Assembly: GCA_020736575.1 (NCBI GenBank)
Contig: JAGPYM010000063.1
Location: 62,001 to 126,000, forward strand
DNA: 64,000 nucleotides
Origin: Thelonectria olida
Taxonomy: Eukaryota; Ascomycota; Sordariomycetes; Hypocreales; Nectriaceae
Reading direction: 5' to 3'
The position numbers and the translations under genes are program-made. Shown piece after piece: positions 40,064-51,400 of the stretch. The first letter of the stretch is position 1, and each line of letters begins with the position of its first letter. The notes under the pieces were generated by a model. It was not told the DNA's origin, did no database searches, and saw only the letters and a list, made by a program, of their open reading frames with translations.

Positions 40064-42291
40064 CCATCCAGGACCACCTAATGGATAACCCCACCTAATG
40101 GATAACCAAAATTTCGCTCCCGCCCACACAAAATCCAAATTTTGACGCGTGCACAAAACACCAGGTCGTCAATTAAAAAGCGAAGCTTTGGAGAGAAACT
40201 CTAGAAAATTGATCAATTTTTACTCTCTGCGTGGTTTTTTGACCTCCCGACCGCTCCGTGTGCGCTGGCAGTGCTTTGTTACGACCCTAAAGTCGTCACC
40301 TTCGTCCTCTGACCTGACACCCACCTTAATCACCGACTCGACCTCCTCGTCCACATCCACCTCTATTTCTGCCTCCTTTGAGTCAAGAAAAGCTTCTCCA
40401 GCCGCTAGAGCCTCCGCCAGAGCCATGAATCGTCGGTTCGGGTTCGGTACCGCCTTTCTTTTCTTCCCTCGCCGCAGCTGGGCCATCTGCTCCTCGAGGC
40501 CAGTAATCCGCGCATTCTGAACGGCCACCTTCATCTCTAAAGCTTCCAACCCCTTTGCAATCTTACTGTACTTCTGCCTGGTCGGACGACTTCGGTGTTT
40601 GGCCAAATCTCTCACCTGGCGGCTCGTTTTCGGCGTATCATCTGAGTGCAACTGAGGAGGGCTCGGCGTCTTGAACCGTTCCACCACGTTTTCTTTGTCC
40701 GGTTGAATTTCAGGATGTGTTAGAGCCTTGTGACGATTTATAGGCCAATTTCCAGTAAATCTCCAGCCGGATAAGATAATCTCCTTCCTCATGCCTGCCT
40801 CTCTGGCTTTCGCGTATGCCCGAATAAAGTTGACTTTGTCAACCGGCGCAGAATCGGTCAAACTAGCCAGCTTTTGGAGTTCTTTCCGATACGCACCTTT
40901 GATAACATTAAAAATTCCATTGTCTAGCGGTTGTAAACCATGGGAACAATGTGCTGGTAGGTAACAGCAGTAAACGTTATTCAGAAAGCACGTAGCCATC
41001 CACTCATCCTGGATGCTCGTTAGCGATCTTATAGCGGGAGACTTTGCGGTGAAAACCCCAAAAGACTCACCTGTGCATGGCTTCCGTGACCGTCAAGGAT
41101 AATGAGTCTCGCATCTGATGCATCACGAGGCTCTGTTTGAGGTAGATAGACGTCTTTCAACCACTCGAGAGCTATGTGGTTGTCGGTCCAGCCGTTCGGT
41201 GATGTGATATAGTGCCAGTCCGCTATCAATTCGAATTCGTTAAGAAACCACTGCCTCTGTAGCTCTTTTCCCTTAAAGATAATGCCCGGTTTTAAAGCGC
41301 GACCAGTTGCGGTGACAGCCTCAATAAACGAGGTCCAAGTGCGCGACTGGACGCCTTTCAACATTGCCTTCTTCTTCGGGTCAGAGCTCCCGATTACAAG
41401 GCTGTCCAAGCCTCATGGACAACCAATTAGTTATGACCTATGGAAACCCATAGAGTACTTGTAGAAGGCTTACCGAAACCCGCCATTATGCCGCCCTCGT
41501 CCACGTTAACCGTGTTCTCAGGCTTGATCCAGCCGTATTCCGTCTCCCGAATATCGAAGTACCAATTGACCGCCTTCGGAGTAAATCCGTCAAACCTAGC
41601 GGCTTCCTGGCGTTTCCCAAGCTTGGTAGATAGTTGTAGGTGACGCTTGACGAACCTGGTGGTCCAGTGCTTGCCCAGAGGCTTGTTATCGCCTTGTTGT
41701 TTGAGGATGGCCTCGACACAGGCACGGAGATGGCTGTGCGAGAGAGCATAGCCCAGAGACTCTTGTCGCAACACCCAACGAATGAGGGTCTCCTCCTGGC
41801 TCTTGGAAATACGCTGATGGGCCTGGATACGTTCATTCCTGCTCGCTTGACCGGAAAGTCGTCCAGAAAGGGTCGACTGAGGCACTCCACGTTTCTGAGC
41901 CGCCTCATTCTGTGAGAGGCCTCTATCAGTGGTATCTAATATAGCCTCAGCTACGTCATCTTCGGTATAATTACGACGAACCATTGCGGAGGGAGTTCCG
42001 TCGAGTAAATTAGGTGAAAACTCGGCTTAAGTGGATGGAGTCGCCCGAGGGTACATGAGGTGAAATGCAAAAAGGTTCAAAGGGCTAGAGAACCAGGCCA
42101 CGAGGCGGGACGGGGAAAATTTAAGCCGATATGAAAATTCTACGAAAAAAGCAATATAGTACAGGTCTTAGTTTGCAAGTACCTTCATTCCTGGCCGAAT
42201 ACGGTGCAATTGAAAATTTGGATTTTGTATGGGAGGAGCGAAATTTTGGTTATCCAGTAGGTGGGGTTATCCATTAGGTGGTCCTGGATGG
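40064..42291 (-). mobile_element. Pogo-2: apparently intact pogo/Fot1-like element
   Basis: 2,228 bp with inverted repeats of about 80 bp starting CCATCCAGGACCACCTAATG and containing two direct copies of CCTAATGGATAACC. Flanked by TA on both sides (40062-40063 and 42292-42293). One three-exon transposase inside reads without stops. It is inserted in exon 1 of the hAT-B transposase. Confidence 0.92.
40220..41984 (-). CDS. Pogo-like transposase, intact, three exons (pogo-2)
   Basis: Exons 41984-41474, 41411-41071 and 41008-40220, with good GT-AG introns of about 62 nt each, give 546 residues. N-terminal helix-turn-helix (LSQNEAAQKRGVPQSTLSGR) and a CENP-B-like second unit (RWVLRQESLGYALSHSHL). 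DDE core: NVDEGGIMAGFG, ILDGHGSH and LQPLDNGIF. The second intron falls just after DGHGSHAQ. The C-terminus has a coiled-coil-like segment (ALEMKVAVQNARITGLEEQM) and a basic/acidic tail. No defect seen. The small frames on the opposite strand are shadows. Confidence 0.92.
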
Positions 42292-42702
42292 TAGTTGACG
42301 GCTCGGAAGGCGGCGGCGTGGAGGAGGCAGCCTCTATGTCCTCATCAAACGAGTCCATAGTGATGGGAAGAGTCCGGAAACAGTGTAGAGGAGGTCAAAT
42401 CGAATGCTGCGAGGCTGATAAGGTCGAACCTGTATATGCTCTACTCGGACAAGCCAAGACCCGAGATAATTCCTGGTTGCGACGCGTACAGAGTCCATTG
42501 AAGCAGGCATGGGCGGAATTGCAAATGGCACGAGACAGAGAGGACAGCTCATACGTTGGGTCATTTCCTGCTGCCACGCGTCGCGTGTAGCTGCCTGGGG
42601 GCCCTGACGACTTGCCAGGGTAGACGCGTCCGGCGACAGATTCGTCGCGTATCATACTATGAGCTGACATGCGCAACCTACCCGGGACACCTCCGAAGTA
42701 CG

Positions 42703-42813
42703 TGGTGATCGACGATCAAATCGATCGATTGGAGGTTTGATCGATACGATATCGATCGATTGACAGGTTGGATCGATCGATCGAAATCGGAATCGAATCG
42801 ATTTCCAACCCTG
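42703..42813 (-). repeat. Right subterminal GATCGAT array of hAT-B
   Basis: Mirror of the left array: repeated ATCGATCGAT motifs up to the terminal CCAACCCTG at 42813. Confidence 0.85.
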
Positions 42814-43948
42814 GCTGTAAGCTCTTCGCTCGAGATAAAATTGTCTCGAGGTCGTGATTTGGGCTCAAAAATGGAGAAAAGAGGGTTCCATCAGTGCTGA
42901 GCCCCGGGAATGTTAGTGCGAGATAAGCGGAAGGCGCAGCAGGGGAAAATGAGACCAACCTTTCGTTGCCTGTCGAGAGCGTGGAACAACCAGGTTCGCG
43001 AGGTGGTTTGACGGCGCTTTTGTTCAGGATCTCCCACTCCTCTCGTCGCCAGAGACATACCTACTTGAGTAGAAAGGCCCCAGTAGAGAGGTTACGCCCG
43101 GACTGGTTACTCCTCGGGAACTCAAGGTAGTGACTGGCGATGGCTTCTTCCACCTCTACTGGTTCTGGATCGGAGACCTAGACGAGTGAGTTACTGTCAA
43201 ATACGGCTTATATGGTAGGAGTACCTCAATCATCCTCCCCGCCATAAGTCTTAGTGGGTATATGAGCTGACCGACTAAGAAGTCCATGGCTTCATGTGGA
43301 AATGGATGTCTATTGAATCCACCCAGGATACTACGAGGACAAGGCTACCGTCGTCTTAAGTATTGAGACTCAGCCCCTCTCTCGAAGGAGACAGGGTCGT
43401 GCCGTCGAATGACCAACCTGCACACTGTCACCAGTTAGAGCGGCAGTGGGTACGCTGGTGATGGGCCTGATGGAGCAACTTGCAATGCATTGTACGGACT
43501 GAAGAACTAAGTACAACTGCTTCAAAGAGGAGCTTGAATCTAGGCTTAAATACAGCAAAGGAGTGGCCCCAGGTGATCTGGAGTGATTGCGGAAGACCGA
43601 CAGTCGTATGTGTAAATGGCTAGTGCTCGGGATGGTGAAATAGATACCAATATAGGAAATAGATACCAATAAGCAATAGTAGCACATAACAGAGACAGAA
43701 GAGCTCCTGATGGAGCCGGGAACGTTGAGTCAAATGAGTGTATTGAAAGAATGACCGTTACAAAAGGAAGATATCAGAAAGCTTGTAGCGGTTAAGCTGC
43801 AAAGAGGAGCTGTGGCCGGTTTCGCGCATTAGACCAACTGCGCTGTCCTTACTTGAACCCCACACACCTCAGTTCCCGTTACAAGAGATCCTGCTTCAAG
43901 GCTTGCACAACAGGTCCAAGAGTTGTGAAAGGCTTTCAAGGCTTAAGC
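42814..43948. other. Intergenic, no gene recognised
   Basis: About 1.1 kb between hAT-B and the small gene at 43949-44565. Short open frames on both strands have no recognisable content. Confidence 0.4.
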
Positions 43949-44565
43949 CTAAGGCTTGGGGCCGTTGTACTCGCGGACCTTCCAAACAAGGTAGAGGAAA
44001 TCACCGCCACGACCCTTGTTAATGTCGTCGGTCTTGCCAGCATAGCCAGCCGGCGGGCTGTTTTGCTCCTTGCTGGACCGCCATACAAAGACAGAGCTCA
44101 CGAAACTATTTTACTGAGTTAGCTCTCAAGTACACTTAATATGAGGCCACGATACTGACTACTTTGCTCTCATGTCATGGGACCACTGGAGGTAGCGGTA
44201 GAGACCACCAGCGCCCGCTGAAAGGTCGTCACCGCGGTCGGGGAGAGGGTTGTCAAGATAGTCTCTCCAGATGTGGTTGACCATCTCCTCTGGCTTTGTG
44301 GCGTGGCGAAGGCGGAGCCAGACATACCTGAGCTTTGGTCAAGATAGGATACTAGGATTGCATAGACTTTTACTTACTTTCCTTTGAATCCCTTATTGAT
44401 GTCCGGATCTGCGCCATCGAGTTCAGTCAGGGTATGTTGGGGCTTGTTGTTGTCATCTGTGTAGATGACCTGTTACCGTTAGATAGTTTCTCCTGGCGAG
44501 ATGGTTATGAGGCTTACCTCAATCGCGGAGACAAAGTCAGCGGGGTTGCTGCTTGGAGTAGACAT
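43949..44565 (-). CDS. Small four-exon protein with two DINKG-type (MABP beta-prism-like) motifs
   Basis: Exons 44565-44518, 44469-44378, 44327-44163 and 44105-43949 join in one frame of 153 residues, all with GT-AG introns. The sequence has two related units: ADPDINKGFKGKYVWLRLRH near residue 38 and KTDDINKGRGGDFLYLVWK near residue 130. The pattern D-[IL]-N-x-G-x-x-G-x-[YF]-[VIL]-[YW]-L is known from MABP-type beta-prism domains and some lectin-like fungal proteins. No signal peptide or membrane segment is visible, so it is probably cytosolic. Function unknown; assignment to that fold is an inference from the motif alone. The gene structure itself is well supported. Confidence 0.82.
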
Positions 44566-45976
44566 GGTGAAGTGGAGATTGAGTCAAAAATTGATTGTAG
44601 TCGGTCTGTAAGTGAACTCGAAAGTGGTTGTTGAGGATTCAAGTGCTCTGATGACTCTCAAAACCGGAACTTGAGGGAGTCAGTGGCTCGACTTTATAGT
44701 TTTCTTACAACAGAAATCCGTCGTCACAAACTCATCACTCATAAGAGAGTCCTACTCTCTTGCAGCGAATGTGCATAGTGGCCTGCTGAAGTCTTGATTC
44801 AGGCAGCATATTGTTGTCTCGCGGTGTTCGCCAATACCAGTATAGTACAACTCGGCTGTACCGAGTCAATTATCTGAATCTGGAGATCCTAGTAATGCCT
44901 AAAAGAGTTCCCCGCTTATTTGTTTACTAGTCATAATAAATTCGCTGCTGTTGAGTGGCTAGTAGGGGCCCCGCCGCCGCTAGGGGGTGCGTCGGGGACC
45001 ACTCCATAAAGCCACCACAACTGAAATGCAAGATGAATCTTTCGTGCTCAGGTAGAGTCGACATTTTGCACCTCACGTGCCGGCAAATGAAATGTCGGTG
45101 GAATTGTTCAGGTGCCTAAGCGGGGAAGACATTCGGCGATGTCAGCAGCCATCATACGTACTTGGGGGGCCTCAAAACCGGCTGGTACCCGTCAGTCAGT
45201 GTAATGCAAACTTTAAAGGTCTTGCATTGGCTGTCCGGCAATCAAGGGGTACGGGCTTGGCATAATGAGTGGACGGATGACCTTTGACTACTTCAAACTG
45301 AAGGGAAGTCCCGTAAGCTGAAAGGCGGCCTCCAAGTCTGTTCGTTGCACAACTGAGCAAAGGTTACATGTGTGCTTCGGCGAAACAAGTGAACATCAGA
45401 GCAACAGCTCACGCAGGCTATGAATGTACGCAGCGTCAACGCCATCCTTCCCGTATGCCTTTCCTACTACTACTACTACTGTACAAAGGCCGCCTCGTTT
45501 TCCATCGCTTTTTCGTTCTCTATCCCAATCCCCCCGCCCCGTCCGTGGTCCGTGCACCTTGTTTTGCGACAGAAAACAACTTTTCCGTCCGTGCACTACG
45601 GCTGGCTATAGGGGTGACTGTTGCAAAACCCCAAAATCCACCACGCAAGTGCCGAAATGGGCTAGCGTTGTGGACGTCCCGCCCCACAGTACATTGCTCC
45701 ATGTACCTCAGCGTTGCTGCTTCCAGGGTAGGAGGCCGAGCGGCCTTCGCTCTCTGCTCGTCTTGGTACAGCTGCTGTCCGAATTTCATGACCATGGTAA
45801 ACGAGAACTGTTTGGTGGGAGAAAAAAAAAAAAAAAAAAAAGGTGTCTCTCAATAGAACCCCCCTGGAAAATATCAATCACTTTGTCAAGACTGAGCTTG
45901 GAGTATTGCGTTGTGCGTATCAGTGTGCTAGCCAGCTGTATGTAGGCTGCTGGCCTCTTCTAAAATATTGCTGCTG
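44566..45976. other. Intergenic, with a poly-A run
   Basis: A run of about 20 A at 45822-45841 and a repeated CTACTACTACTACTACTGT stretch near 45464-45482 are simple-sequence features. Overlapping open frames at 45368-45945 reflect Pro/Thr/Arg-rich composition and are not believable genes. The first 300 bp probably include the promoter of the gene starting at 44565. Confidence 0.45.
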
Positions 45977-46766
45977 CAGGCGGACATTAAGCACGGTCCG
46001 CCAACGGTCGAAAATCCAAAATCGCAAATGTTCATCGCCTTTAAATATAGGGCTGCAACCCCTATAGCCCGCTATAAGATACAGGGCTCTAGCCACTATA
46101 GCTCACTATAACCTGCCATTTTTCCAGCAGGCTATAGTGGCTCCAGTTCCTAGCTTTAGAGCAAGCTATATCTACACCAGCGAGCCTCCTCCTAGATGCA
46201 GGGCTGTAGTTACTATAGCCCGCTGTATTAAAGAAGGCCGCAGCCAATGCAGCCCTGTGCAAGAGGCAGGGCTGCGGCTGCTGTAGCCCGTTGCGTGGCC
46301 CGTTGCACGAGAGAGGGCTGCGGCTGCTGGAGCCCAGTGCGGAAGTGAGGGGTGCTGTCGGAAAGCAAGCACGGCATTTTGATGGTCTTGATGTGTGTGT
46401 ATTGTGTCTCTGTAGGAGGTGTCCTCCGTGATCGATCGAGTGTTCATCTCCCCCTAAACGCATCAGGCCATCCCCAGGCCCTGACGCGGCCCCTGGCGTC
46501 ACCATGTGACCACCCTATCCAATGCTCTGTACATGATCCAATCTAACAGGTGCAGCTGCTAGAGCTTGCTATATTATAGCGGGTTATAGTGGGCGAGGTT
46601 CAGTCACTATAGCCCGCTATAAATATAGGCCTATGACCACTATAGCCCGCTATAAAACATGCAGGTTATAGTGGGCTATAGTGGCTGCAGCCCTATATTC
46701 AATTTTCTAGACACTTTGCGGTTTTGGGTTTTCGACCGTTGGCGGACCATGCCTAATGTGCCACTG
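45977..46766. mobile_element. Mariner-type MITE with about 100-bp inverted repeats
   Basis: Outer ends read CAGGCGGACATTAAGCACGG (left) and, inverted, CAGTGGCACATTAGGCATGG (right). Similarity then continues through GGTCCGCCAACGGTCGAAAA for about 100 bp. The right end is next to TA (46767-46768); the left has TG. It is 790 bp and has no coding capacity. The interior is full of CTATAGCCCGCTATA-like palindromes. This looks like a non-autonomous Tc1/mariner derivative. Confidence 0.8.
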
Positions 46767-46803
46767 TAGAGGCGGACTCTCAGAGAAGATCTACACGCGG
46801 GCC

Positions 46804-46968
46804 CGCTGCTAGTCCGCAGTACATTTTCTATGCCGACCCGAAGTACTACGATGACCAGGGGGCGGGGCGCCTAGACTCAAAACTCCCTGTCAGTCCCTTT
46901 TGAGTCTAGGCGCCCCGCCCCCTGGTCATCCCGGGTCGGCATGGAAAACGTACTGCGGACTAGCAGCG
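46804..46968. repeat. 165-bp inverted repeat (hairpin)
   Basis: Arms 46804-46882 and 46898-46968 enclose a 15-nt loop. The outer part pairs CGCTGCTAGTCCGCAGTAC and the inner part includes GGGGCGGGGCGCCTAGACTC; the left arm has an extra 8 nt or so near 46841-46850. GC-rich and directly next to the MITE. No open frame. Confidence 0.88.
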
Positions 46969-47222
46969 AGACCTCTATAGCCTGCCGTAGGTATCCAGGC
47001 TCCCATAAGTTCACGCAGGTTTCCTCGACGCTTCCACACCGAATAACTCTCTGCTGGCATGCTTGATGCGTCTGCCCCCTTCAGAATGATTTTGCTCGTC
47101 CTCCAGCCAGCAACCCCTCCGACGATTTGCGACTTCGTCGACGAGACTGCCCATACCTTTTCTTCCATCCTAAGCTAGACTAAAAACGAGTTCAGCCGTA
47201 ACCCCCCTGCGGGCATACTGCG
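46969..47222. other. Short gap with an unrecognised minus-strand frame
   Basis: A minus-strand frame from an ATG at 47168 (MEEKVWAVSSTKSQIVGGVA) runs into the hairpin. No family recognised; it may be the truncated start of a gene. Confidence 0.3.
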
Positions 47223-47628
47223 ATGCGACAGCTACTAGGTAGAATGGAAACGTCTGCGCTTATCAAAAGGATAAAGCTCGACTATGGCATGGTCAAAACC
47301 TCTGGCGACCGGGACACCAGTTTTGCCGTCGTGGCCTTCCTCTCTATTGCCCTCTACAACGTCATCGAGCTTACATTCATCATCTATGTCACCTTTAAGA
47401 AACGCAGTGGCCTCTATTCTACCCAACTGCATCGCTGGGCTCCTCAAATGCTTGGGCGTCAATCCCTCCGCGGCATCTGTCTATGCCACCATGATCGTCA
47501 TCGGATGGGTTTGCATAAGGACTGGGCGGTCTATCCTGCTGTACTCCCGGCTACATCTCGTCGACCACGACCCTAGCCACCTGCGGTTCGTTCTCGCTAT
47601 GATCATAAGCAACGTCATCCTCTTCTGA
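47223..47628 (+). pseudogene. Fragment of a fungal multi-pass integral membrane protein
   Basis: Two frames hold consecutive parts of one protein: first TSFAVVAFLSIALYNVIELT and FIIYVTFKKRSGLY, then one frame over GLLKCLGVNPSAASVYATMI, VIGWVCIRTGRSILLYSRLH and LRFVLAMIISNVILF. In fungal integral membrane proteins with this pattern, a helix (typically FW.....TWGI) lies between these parts; here it is shortened and out of frame. The frame ends at 47626-47628, too early. It is a truncated and shifted gene remnant. Confidence 0.65.
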
Positions 47629-47864
47629 TACCACGTCGCGCATCCCTCCCTCCATGACCGCAAATCAAAGAAGCGTTTGATTCGGTGAGAGGAATACTAT
47701 TAAAATCGTCGCCTTTAAATGAAAGAAGGAGGCAGGTATCAAAATACATCGTTGCTCCGCGGCAAAATGCCCGACACTCAACAGCGCTTTCAGGCCAGCT
47801 CGATAAAGCCCATCTTCTTACTAAACGACGAAAAGGAGCTGACCGGCTACGGCACCGAAAATCA

Positions 47865-48413
47865 CTAGCAGTCCAAATCCGTGTGGTCCTGCACGCCCAA
47901 TCGGATCCGCTTTAGCAGTCTCTGCAATTCCGGATCTCCAGCGGCGCGTAGTTGTTTGTCCAGCATGGCGACCGTCGTGAACTTCTTCCACAACGTGTGC
48001 GCCTTATCATGCTGGTGCCGTGGCTCGGCCTTGAGCGAGTTGTCTTCGTCCCACGAGACGGCGACGCTCGGCAGCAGGATCGACCTCTCTTGGACCGGAC
48101 GGAACTGGTGGAAATCTCCGCAGAAAGGGACCATGGGGATCCCGCCAAAGTCCTGCTGCGATCCACGGAGCCGACAGAGCTGGTCGTTTGCCGCGTGTAG
48201 CGTCCGAGCTCCCAGCATGCTCACCTCGTCGACGACTAGCAGGTCTTTCTCCTGCCAGTCCATACGAAACTGGCCATGGACAAATCGCTCAGACTGTTTT
48301 CGCAGTCGCACACCGTCGAGATCCTTGGACGTGTTCGCACCCGCCGCTTGGTCCTTAGAGAACCCGCAGGCGGAGTGGATCGTGATGCTGAGAGGCCAGG
48401 CCTCTTTGGGCAT
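47865..48413 (-). pseudogene. Helitron PIF1-like helicase fragment
   Basis: The frame from ITIHSACGFSKDQAAGANTS to IRLGVQDHTDLD is nearly the same as part of the helicase at 58704-61146, including Walker B (VVDEVSMLGARTLHA). Walker A and all upstream domains are missing, and the frame has a non-homologous start (MPKEAWPLS). It ends at TAG where the full gene continues with LLNSRCYRED. It is a short copied or deleted piece of the same Helitron family. Confidence 0.9.
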
Positions 48414-51400
48414 CTCTGAGACTACAAAGTTGAGATAAGATCGACATCGACACTCACAAACTTCAGTGGTTCCGGGGAAAATGTCGAAAAGCAGGTTTCA
48501 TATTTCCTTGCTGCCGAGAATGTCGATGCTCTCGTCTCGGAGGTCAAAAGGGAGTGAAATGTGTCTCGACTGCCAGGTGGGCAATGGTTCTTGAGAAGGC
48601 CCAGAACCAGGACTGGGTAGGGCTGGAAAAGAGGTGATTTTGCGCTTGTTCTCCGGTACTGCATTGTCGACGGCGTGAGACGTCTGGCAACACGCGGATG
48701 CCGGCCCCAGACAACATGGCGGGCAGGTTGAGGGCAGGATTGGCGAAAAAAACTAGTAGTTAGCATAAGAATTGAGGGTTTAGTATGAGCTAGTATTAGG
48801 ATAAGAATAAAACTCTTGGTCCTTTAGTATCGATAGCAGACCCAAGTCTGGTTGAGACGCGTTGTATTTCGCTGAGTTCAATGTGAGTCCGGGTCGGATT
48901 GTAGATGAGGAGGTGAAATGTCAGACATATCGTTTCAACGACTGTCAAGATTAGTGGTGGTGCACCAAGCGAATTATGCGAGCTTGCAAGTTGAAAGAAT
49001 ATTGAAGGAGGGGAAATTTTTTTATAGAATGGTATGGAGAGCCAGTTCTATTTACATAGGTATGTCTTCACCCAGAAAATAGTGATGTAATACCAACCCC
49101 AACATTACGTAGATACCACAAGAGGCTCAAATCCTTTTAGGAACCTTACTCTAGACCCGTACTCTGCTAATATTCGTTAGGTCTCGCCAGGGTACGGAGT
49201 ATATGAAGTATAATTACTAGACTACATAGCTAGTTAAATGGTTGTGTCTGGGATGACATGGCAGCGCTCGCCCGTATATACTAGGGCCAGGATCCTCCGG
49301 CAGTCGAGACACGACTGTGCTCTCCGACCCTCCCTTCAATCTCTGGTGTGTGTCAAAAGAATGAGTGTAGGCAGACACCAGTGCTCAAGATACTCCCAGT
49401 GGTAAAGATGTGGCGAATGGAAGCGTTTTGCTTGGCCCGTGGTGTGAAGGGCCGCTGGAGTTCGGGAGACGGTGGTAACTATCGGCCATTGGAGGCTCGG
49501 AATTACGTTGCTCCTCGTTTTTGAGCCGCCCGCTAGTTGCTTCACAGCAGCTTTTTTGTGTCGGCTCTGTCGAACTGGTGTGGTGGTCCCCTTTGGATTG
49601 TCGGTTGCTGAGGTGGGATTCCCCTTTGCCCCTTTAAAACCTGTTCAGGGGGTTGCGCGCCATGCGCGGCCCTTGATTGGCCAGTTGCAGTGGAGTCGAA
49701 GAGATCAAGATGGGGCCGTCGGAGGCTGAATAATTTATTCAACGTCCCCCAGCATTTCTTCGTGGCATTTCCGTTGTGGCAGCACTAGTAGTAGTAGTAC
49801 ATCTGTAAAGCGAGGTGAGACCGATCAGCAGAGGAAGAATGTGGGGCTACTGGGAGATGCGAACGATCAACTTAGAACTGTAAATAGCATACCACACCTG
49901 GCCCTATGAGGTTAGTCCCCCCGGGCGGAATAAATTTCATTCATTCATTCATTCACCATACTTTACCAGGTACAGTAAAGAGAAAACGAGATTTCCCCCT
50001 TTAGTACGGAGTAGACTCCTGTAATTCAATATCCATGCCCCACCCAACATCACTCTGATTAGTGTACGCCACTTTTTACGATAGCCTGGAGACATGAATG
50101 CTTCTTTCTAAACCGTAGAATTGGCGACGCAACAAGAGCTCGCTCGGCTTTAACATTCGGTTGTTCACCCCTCTGCTCGGTCGTAAAGTCCTGCTCATTG
50201 GCCGTCTTATTACCGGCGACCTCGCAACAAGCGCAAAGGCTTAGCGTAGCGTGACTGAGCTGTATCTCCGATCAGCACCAAAACTTTCGATGGTGGTGGG
50301 AGCGTCTTGCCAAACCCTGACGTATTTGCGCAAGACGCTAATGACTTGAACATTTGAAAACGACGATCTTACCTCCTTATGCTAATCAGGAACCCTTCTT
50401 TTGTGGGGGTTAGTCTGGATGCTAGGGTAAGCAATGTCTACTCCGTATTTGTCGCCCAACAAACAAGGAATAATCCTAGCAACCAAGGTTTAAATCAAGA
50501 TTTCCACTCCAACCACTTATGCCTTGCAACCAACGGATGGAAGGTAAACCCGCTAGTGGCCCGGAGAGGTACGGAGCTATGACCTTGGATCTCTGTGCAA
50601 CGGTCGAGACCGATTGTAGGGTGCGAAGTACGTCATTGCTCATTTGTTGGATATAAACCCTGGCTATCCCTCAACAAGCCTACTACCCGTCAACAAGCCC
50701 ACGTTATAGATACCATCTTCTTCTCAGCTATGCCTCGCTGTAGTTCATTAGCATCTGGCTCCCAGTTCACACAACGACTAACGGCCCTACGAGCCTATTC
50801 TTACTCCATGCACCGGTATACGCAGAACCAAATGACGGTTCTACCCGATTCCTCCACTACGGTACTGATGCCAAACCGGACTTCGGCCCCGAGCCACGTT
50901 TCTTCCGACCTGAGCCGTGGAATATAATGCAGTGTCAATGTTGGGTACGACAAGGAGTGCGAGGAGTGAGCGACTGGTAATGGAAACATGCAGTATCCCC
51001 GAAACGATCCCGCTCATGTGGTATAGTCAGTCCGTCGGAGTCATCTATAATTCAATCTCTGACTTCCAACAGCAACCCCTAACTTAGCTTTTCTGCGTAT
51101 TCCGCGTTGTGGATACCGAAACAAAGGTACAAAGGGACAAGACATGCCAAATAGTTTCTGGTCGCGTTGTGTCGTGCTGGTGGGCGGCTTTACTAGTGGC
51201 GGAGAGACCCTGTCTGCGCTTACGACGGGGAGAGAATTTGGGGTTGGGTTGGCGGACCCCAAAAGCCGCCTATGAAGGTAAACTATTAGCTAATTTTAAT
51301 AAAGGGTGATTTTTTAATATTCTCATAGTAATTACTTATTTATAATATATTTATTATTTATATATAAATATATTTATCGTAGCTATTTTGACTAAATAAT

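Larger units (their letters stand above)
37494..42358 (-). pseudogene. hAT transposase of hAT-B, disrupted in exon 1 by pogo-2
   Basis: Pieces in order: exon 1a 42358-42294 (MDSFDEDIEAASSTPPP), pogo-2, exon 1b 40061-39765, exon 2 39687-39159, exon 3 39093-37494. Leaving out pogo-2 and one TA, all junctions keep a single frame of about 830 residues. Exon 1b carries a BED-type zinc finger (VWICERCFL ... IVRHLRKEH). Exon 2 has [18 protein letters not shown]. Exon 3 opens with [16 protein letters not shown] and ends with the hAT dimerisation region [33 protein letters not shown]. No other damage is visible, so the pogo insertion alone may have silenced it. Confidence 0.85.
37271..42813 (-). mobile_element. 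hAT-B: hAT element with a nested pogo-like insertion
   Basis: The termini are inverted repeats starting CAGAGTTGGAAATCGAT (left) and, inverted, CAGGGTTGGAAATCGAT (right). They are followed on both sides by about 100-140 bp densely packed with ATCGATCGAT motifs. The transposase gene runs leftwards from 42358 to 37494 and is split by pogo-2 at 40064-42291. The flanking 8 bp (GAAAGAAG and GCTGTAAG) agree at only four positions, so a target duplication is not demonstrated. Confidence 0.85.

Noticed and set aside
37263..42821. 8-bp target duplication around hAT-B
   Set aside because: GAAAGAAG and GCTGTAAG agree at only four of eight positions, which is no better than weak similarity.
45368..45945. 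Overlapping plus-strand frames of 162 and 173 codons
   Set aside because: Composition-driven (Pro/Thr/Arg), ending in a poly-Lys run encoded by the A20 tract; no domain and no support for splicing.
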